From positions 496,001 to 560,000 of the forward strand of contig CAWHVG010000003.1 of NCBI GenBank assembly GCA_963832725.1: a stretch of 64,000 nt of DNA. Reading direction: 5' to 3'. Within the stretch, counting starts at the first letter, position 1. The number at the start of each line of letters is the position of its first letter. Origin of the DNA: JAEZBP01 sp963832725 (lineage in GTDB: Bacteria > Myxococcota_A > Polyangia > Polyangiales > Sandaracinaceae). Positions 58,668 through 64,000 of this stretch are shown here, piece after piece. A model generated the notes under the pieces. That model saw only the letters and a program-made list of their open reading frames with translations, did not search any database and was not told where the DNA came from. The position numbers were made by a program, and so were the translations under genes.

Positions 58668-60539
58668 GTGGACGCGAAGGCGACAGCGAACGAAGAGGAG
58701 CCTCGGGCGAAAGCGCGCTCGCTGTGGTCGTACGTCCGGCCCTATCGCCGTCAGATCGCGGTGGGCGTGCTCTTCCTCCTGGCGACGAACGCCTTCGAGA
58801 AATCGATCCCCTGGCTCCTCCCTCACGCGCTGGACGCCTTGAAGGCGGGCCATCTACGTGGTCAGCGATCTCGCCTTCGGTGTGGTCGCGCTGGCGGCCG
58901 TCACGTGGCTCGTCCGCACGCTCTCGCGCGTGTGGATCTTCACCGTCGGGCGCGACATCGAGTACGACCTGCGCAACGAGCTGCTCGAGCGCGTCCACGT
59001 CCTCGGCCCGTCCTTCTTCCGCCGGATGCCGACCGGCGAGATCATGAGCCGGGCCACCAACGACCTCGGTCAGGTGCGGCTCCTGCTCGGCTTCGGTCTG
59101 GCCTCAACGTCGTCAACTCGGTGGTCGCTACGTCGACCGCCATCGGCCTCATGCTGGCGATCTCGCCTCGCCTCACTCTCTACGCTCTCGCTGCCCTATC
59201 CCCGTTCATCGTCGTGCCGCGCCTGTTCGGCCGGGCGATCTACGGCCGGAGCCGCGCGGCGCAGGAGGCCCTCGCCACACCTGGCGGACCGCGCCCAGGA
59301 GAACCTGGCCGGCCTGCGCGTCGTGCGCGCATACGGCCTCGAAGGGCCACGAGCGCGCCGCTTCGATCGAGCCAATCAGGAGGCGGTCGAGCACAACATG
59401 CGGCTGGTGACCCTGCGCGGGCTCGATGTGGCCCGTGCTCATGGTCGGTCGGAGCTCCATCGGCACGCTCATCGTGATCTGGGTGGGCGGCAGCATGGTG
59501 CTGCACGGCGAGCTGAGCGTGCGGGCAGTTCGCCGCCTTCAACGCGTACCTCGGGCAGCTCGTCTGGCCGACCCTGGCCCTCGGCTACCTGCTCTCGGTC
59601 GTGCAGCGGGGACGCGCTTCCTACGCGCGGGTCCGTGAGATCATCGACGCCGAGCCCGACGTGGCCGAAGCGCCCGATGCGAAGCCGCCCGCAGGCGAGG
59701 GCCGAGCTCGAGGTGCGATGACCTCGACTTCGCGTATGGCGGTCGTCCTGTGCTCGAGCACGTCTCCTTCAGGTGCCTGCCGGCGGGTCGCTGGCGGTCT
59801 CGGGCCCACCGGCGCGGGCAAGAGCACGCTCGCTGCGCTCTTGCCACGGCTCCTGCCGAGCCCAGCCCGGCTCGGTGCTGCTGGACGGCGAGGACGTGAC
59901 GGATCTCGAGCTGCGTGGTCTGCGCGCGCCGTCGGCTACGCGCAGCAGGAGCCCTTCCTCTTCTCGACCACGGTCGAGCGCAACATCGAAGCTTGCCCTC
60001 GACGAGCCGGCCGCGCCGGACGCGGTCGAGCGCCTGCGGCAGGCGGCGCCGAGGCCAGCGATGCTCGAGGAGTCGAGGCGATGGGCGAGGGCCTTCGGAC
60101 GGTCGTCGGCGAACGCGGCGTGCAGCTGTCCGGCGGGCAGAAGCAGCGGCATCGCGCTGGCGCGGGCGCTCCTGAATCGAGCCGAAGCGTGCTGGTGCTC
60201 GACGACCCCCTGAGCGCCGTGGACGCACGCACGGAGGCGACCATTCTCGGCCGCGCTCGACCGGGCCGGGGAGGGCCGCACCTGGTGCTCGTCGACCAAC
60301 CGCATGGCCGCGGCAGCCCGCGCCGACCGGGTGGTCGTGCTCGACGGCGGCCGGGTGGTCGAAGAGCGGCAGCCACGAGGAGCTATCGCGGGGCGGCGGT
60401 CTGTACGCGCGACTGAACGCCAGCAGCGGCTCGAGCGGAGCTGCAGGATCACTGGAGGTGGCGGAATACCGCGCCCCGCCAAAACCAGCGCTGCGCGCGG
60501 CAGGGCGCCGCGCTCGGCCTCGCGCCGCCCGAAGAGCAG
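58668..60539 (+). CDS. ABC exporter, first TMD-NBD half (many indels)
   Basis: An ABC exporter half of about 620 residues, from GTG 58668. The membrane domain starts LWSYVRPYRRQIAVGVLFLL and contains GRDIEYDLRNELLERVHVLG and FFRRMPTGEIMSRATNDLGQ. The ATPase domain has GPTGAGKSTLAALLPRLLP (Walker A), AVGYAQQEPFLFSTTVERNI (Q loop), the signature GVQLSGGQKQR and Walker B VLVLDDPLSAVDARTEATIL; the Asp in LDD replaces the usual catalytic Glu. The frame changes near 58850, 59102, 59276, 59424 and 59525, and then about every 40-100 bases, while the protein stays conserved. The boundary to the second half cannot be resolved: no stop is seen in the corrected frame, so the two may be one polypeptide. 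Confidence 0.75.
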
Positions 60540-62395
60540 GTGCGCTACGAGGGTGAGCGCAGGACCTGGGCCTCATCCGCCGCCTCCTACCCTACATGCG
60601 CTCGCATCGCATGCTCTTCTGCTCGCATCGCCGTGCTCACGCCGATGGCGTCCGGCGCGAGCCTCTTCCAGCCGTTCCTGATCAAGCAGGCCGTCGATGC
60701 GGCGCTGGTCACGAGCAGCAAGGCCGTGGTCCACGTCGTCGTGGGCTCTTCGTGGTGGCGATCACGTCGAGTTCTTCGCGCCGCTTCGCGCAGGTCTACC
60801 TCTGCAGCTCGCCGGCCAGCGAACCTGGCGGACCTGCGCGCCGCCACCTTCGCCAAGATCCAGCACCTGCACATCGGCTGGTTCGATCGCACGCCCGTCG
60901 GGCAGTTGTAACCCGCGTCACCAACGACGTGGACAGCTCGGTGAGTTCTTCGCCTCGGGCGCGATCATGGCCGTCGCCGACATGCTCATGCTGGTCGGCA
61001 TCGTCTGCCTTCATGCTCTACCTCGATTGGCGGCTGGCCTGGTAGCGTTATCGCGCTGCCGCCTCTGGCGGCGGTGGTGAATTTCTTCCGCCGCTGGCGC
61101 GCGAGGCGTTCGCCCATCCGCACCCGCATCGCCCAGCTCAACGCCTACTGGCCGAGCAGGTGCAGGGGGCGGCGGTGGTCCAGGCCTTCGGCCGCGAGGA
61201 CGGTGTGCCGCGGAGTACGGGGCGATCAACGCGGCCTACCGCGACGCCAACTCCGCTCGATCCGCTACGACGCCTTCTCTACTCGATGGTGGAGTCCGTG
61301 GCGCCGTGACCGTGGCGCTCGTTCTCTGGTATGCGGCGATCCGGCTGGCGGCCTGCCCGCGGCGCGGGCCCGCGGCCTGGGTCGGCACGGTCGTCGCGTT
61401 CTACGAGTACATCCAGCGCTTCTTCATCCCGATCCGCGACCTCTCCCAGAAGTACACGATCGTGCAGTCGTCCCTGGCGTCGGCCGAGCGCATCTTCGAG
61501 GTGCTCGACATCCGTGAGCAAGACGCGCCGGATGGGCTGGTCGAGTCCTCGGAGCCCGACGAGGACGCGCCCGTCCTGGCGTTCGAGAATGTCCGCTTCG
61601 GCTATCGCGAGGGTCAGGAGGTCCTGCAAGGGGTGACCTTCGAGGCGCGCGGGGGCGAGAAGATCGCCATCGTGGGCGCGACCGGCGCCGGCAAGACCAC
61701 CGTGACCGCGCTCTTGCTCCGCCTGCACGACGTGCGGCTCGGGGCAGGTCCGGGTGCGCGGCGAGGACGTGCGCGCCCAGTCGCGGGACGCGCTCCGAGC
61801 GCGCTTCGCGGTGGTGGCCCAGGACGTCTTCCTCTTCGCCGGCACGGTGCTCGACAACATCGCCATCGGCGACGCCAGCCCCGATCGCGCGCGGGTCGAG
61901 GAGGCCCTGCGGCAGGTCGGCGCGTGGGAGCTGGTCGCGCGGCGGGACGGCGGGCTCGACGCCCGGGTCGACGAGCGCGGCCAGAACTTCAGCGCCGGCG
62001 AGCGGCAGCTCCTGGCCTTCGCGCGGGCGCTCTACCTCGACCGCGACGTGCTGATCCTGGACGAGGCGACGGCCAGCATCGACTCGGACACGGAGGCGCG
62101 CCTGCAGAAAGCCATCGAGAAGGTGCTGGTGGGGCGAACGGCGATCGTCATCGCCCACCGCCTCTCGACCATCCGAGCCGCCGATCGCATCCTCGTCTTC
62201 CACAAAGGCCGCATCGTCGAGCAGGGCACGCACGGGGAGCTGCTCGCTCAGGACGGCGTCTACGCGCGGCTGGTCCGCCTGCAGTTCGCCAGGCCGGCGG
62301 AGCGAGCTGACGCTCGCCGAGCTCCTCCCTCCGCAAGGCCTCCAGTGCGACGCCGCCTGGCCTCGGATCTTCCGACGGTCTCGAGGCCCGCGTGA
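60540..62395 (+). CDS. ABC exporter, second TMD-NBD half (many indels before 61740)
   Basis: The second exporter half, about 610 residues. GTG 60540 is one possible start (VRYEGER); ATG 60595 is another. The membrane domain has LFQPFLIKQAVDAALVTSSK, LRAATFAKIQHLHIGWFDRT and VTRVTNDVDS. Frames are scattered until 61306, where YEYIQRFFIPIRDLSQKYT begins a clean stretch; one further shift lies near 61740 in a G run. The ATPase domain has IAIVGATGAGKTTVTALLLR (Walker A), FAVVAQDVFLFAGTVLDNIA, the signature NFSAGERQLLAFARAL, Walker B VLILDEATASIDSDTE with the catalytic Glu, and the H loop IVIAHRLSTI. A heterodimer with one degenerate (first half) and one full site (this half) is implied. The substrate is unknown. 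Confidence 0.78.
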
Positions 62396-62549
62396 AATTG
62401 CGCTCCCGCTCGGCGGCGAACACGAGACGCGGGCCTCACCGATCCTCTATACTGACGCGAATGACTGGGGGCAGGCGCCGCCGCTGCGCCGACCATCGTC
62501 CGCACGCTCCCGACGACCCCGCACACGGGGGGGCCGCCACGGTCGAGGT

Positions 62550-64000
62550 ATGGCGTCGATGAGCGAGACGGACCCGGTCCTCTACGGCAAGTACCAGCTC
62601 CTCGATCTGCTGGCGCGCGGCGGGATGGCCGAGGTGTATCAGGCCAAGTCGCACGGCGTCGAGGGGTTCGAGAAGATCCTCGTCATCAAGCGCATCCTCC
62701 CCGAGCTGAGCTCGAACCCGCAGTTCGTGGAGATGTTCATCAACGAGGCGAAGATCGCGGTCACGCTCTCGCACGCGAACATCGTCCAGGTCTTCGACCT
62801 CGGTCGCGCCGAGGACAGCTACTTCATCGCGATGGAGTACGTGGCCGGCTACGACCTCGCCACGGTGCTCTCCCGCGGTCGCCGGTCGGGCCGGCCGCTG
62901 CCGCAAGAGCTCGCCGTCTACGTGGTCAGTGAGCTGGCCAAGGGGCTCGACTACGCGCACCGCCGTCGCGACTCGCAGCTCCGCCCGCTCCACATCGTCC
63001 ACCGTGACGTCTCGCCTCAGAACGTGCTCGTCAGCTTCGAAGGCGAGGTGAAGCTGACCGACTTCGGCATCGCCAAGGCGGCGCTGGCGATGTCGGCCGA
63101 AGAGGACACCGACGCCGGGGTGCTCAAGGGTAAGTACGCCTACATGTCGCCCGAGCAGGCGCGGGGCACCGACGTGGACGCCCGCACCGACATGTTCGCG
63201 CTCGGCATGGTGCTCCACGAGCCTTGGCCGGCAAGAACCCCTTCTTCGTCCCCGAGTCGGCCTACGAGACGCTGCGGCGGGTGCGCGACTGCGACTACGA
63301 CGCCGCTGACTCGGTCGCGTGCCGGGATTGCCCGACGAGCTCTCGGCGATCGTCGAGCGCGCCATGAGCCCCGACCGGGAGGCCCGGCATCCGAACGCCG
63401 GGCGCCCTCTACGAAGAGCTGGTCCAGTTCCTCTACTCGAGCGGCCGGCGCGGCGAGCGGGCACGACCTGTCCGATTTCCTGGCGGAGCTCGGCAGGCCA
63501 GCGGCGCGTCCGACGAGGCCGGCGACGACGCGAGTCTGCGCGCCGTCTTCGATCAGGAGGTCGCCACGCCCGGCAGCTATGCGCCGGAGGCCACGCCGGT
63601 CGAGGTGCCCGTGTCGCGCGTCGGCTCGCGGCGCGGCTCGCGGCCCCGGCGCACGGGAAGCTGGGTCGCGCGGCCATGCGCGAGCGCCGCGACGTCACGG
63701 CGTTGGTGGCGACCTCGCCAGAAGCGCGGTTTCTGACCGATCCCCTCGTGGAGCGCTTGCTGCGGCGCTTCGGCGGAGTGCAGACCGAGGACGCGCCCCT
63801 CCCGGACGGGTCCCCGGCGGTCATCGCCCTCTTCGGGGTGCGCGATCCGGATGGCCGCGACACCGAAGCCGCCGCGCGCTGCGCGCTCCGGCTGGCCCGC
63901 TCGGCGCGCACCGGCACTCAGACCGGGATGGTCGACGTGCCGCTGCGCATCGGGATCGCCTGCGGTCGCATGCTGGTCGACATGGCCGGCGACGCGGTGC
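62550..64000 (+). CDS. Ser/Thr protein kinase with C-terminal cyclase-like domain (end outside window, several indels)
   Basis: The gene runs off the right edge. ATG 62550 (or 62559) begins MASMSETDPVLYGKYQLLDL. The kinase domain has the Gly loop LLARGGMAEVYQAK, the Lys in ILVIKRILPEL, the catalytic loop HIVHRDVSPQNVLV, DFGIAK and YAYMSPEQARGTDVDARTD. From 63221 single-base indels recur (near 63325, 63403, 63455, 63495, 63655), but the sequence continues through LPDELSAIVERAMSPDREAR. A linker leads to MRERRDVTALVAT, then AVIALFGVRDPDGRD, AARCALRLARSAR and PLRIGIACGRMLVDMAGD. This resembles class III nucleotide cyclase domains, with the usual metal-binding Asp not obvious. The domain may sense rather than make nucleotides. 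Confidence 0.83.
   Translation, partial: MASMSETDPVLYGKYQLLDLLARGGMAEVYQAKSHGVEGFEKILVIKRILPELSSNPQFVEMFINEAKIAVTLSHANIVQVFDLGRAEDSYFIAMEYVAGYDLATVLSRGRRSGRPLPQELAVYVVSELAKGLDYAHRRRDSQLRPLHIVHRDVSPQNVLVSFEGEVKLTDFGIAKAALAMSAEEDTDAGVLKGKYAYMSPEQARGTDVDARTDMFALGMVLHEPWPARTPSSSPSRPTRRCGGCATATTTPLTRSRAGIARRALGDRRARHEPRPGGPASERRAPSTKSWSSSSTRAAGAASGHDLSDFLAELGRPAARPTRPATTRVCAPSSIRRSPRPAAMRRRPRRSRCPCRASARGAARGPGAREAGSRGHARAPRRHGVGGDLARSAVSDRSPRGALAAALRRSADRGRAPPGRVPGGHRPLRGARSGWPRHRSRRALRAPAGPLGAHRHSDRDGRRAAAHRDRLRSHAGRHGRRRG

Overview
The window is GC-rich DNA from a member of the Myxococcota, most likely the Polyangiales/Sandaracinaceae side rather than Myxococcus itself. The evidence is a gliding-machinery-like cluster of TPR, FHA and TonB-type proteins (1-20919), a secreted metalloprotease ending in a MYXO-CTERM-type tail, a Ser/Thr kinase with the HRDVSPQN catalytic loop common in myxobacteria, and a one-component hybrid sensor. 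The lineage call is inference from gene content; no rRNA or tRNA gene was seen.

Layout. 1-20919 (+): end of a helical protein, then six genes in the order expected for gltD-gltE-gltF(cglF)-gltG-[TPR lipoprotein]-gltI, the last a giant TPR gene of about 3,750 codons. 20925-23106 (-): erythromycin-esterase-type protein and a crotonase. 23386-26318 (+): D-Ala-D-Ala ligase and a Kup potassium transporter. 26319-27961: gene-free, packed with three kinds of tandem repeat and a long inverted repeat. 27962-31535: an internally duplicated lipoprotein (-) and a HARE-HTH/degenerate Mrr-fold protein with Arg-Asp and Ser-Asp repeats (+). 31554-36637 (+): methylmalonyl-CoA mutase small and large subunits with the MeaB chaperone GTPase. 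36668-39936: an MshEN-GAF protein (-) divergent from a REC-HisKA-HATPase protein (+). 39937-40751: palindromes and an IS630-type remnant with a MITE-like neighbour. 40752-49804 (+): cysteine desulfurase, mnmA, a lipoprotein, an RlmD-like methyltransferase, nrdR, ribD, a RibBA-like protein, ribH, nusB and an M17-N-like protein. 49928-52647 (-): ATP-grasp-like and DUF455 ferritin-like pair, then a PP2C phosphatase. 52845-64000 (+): HtrA-type protease, TPR protein, YhhQ-type transporter, two secreted proteins, two ABC exporter halves and a kinase running off the right edge.

How genes work together. The left cluster would build an envelope-spanning complex: cytoplasmic TPR scaffold (GltI), an inner-membrane FHA/TonB-like protein (GltG), and periplasmic or outer-membrane TPR proteins and lipoproteins. 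MutA/MutB/MeaB interconvert methylmalonyl-CoA and succinyl-CoA. The cysteine desulfurase can feed sulfur to MnmA for tRNA thiolation. ribD-ribBA-ribH cover part of riboflavin synthesis, but riboflavin synthase is absent here and the GTP cyclohydrolase II half of RibBA has lost its zinc-binding cysteines.

Sequence quality. Many genes are interrupted by single-base insertions or deletions that leave the protein sequence intact on both sides. They are sparse in most of the window but dense at about 15.2-20.9, 58.8-61.8 and 63.2-63.7 kb. I treat these as consensus errors, not true gene decay, and give such genes their full intended span.
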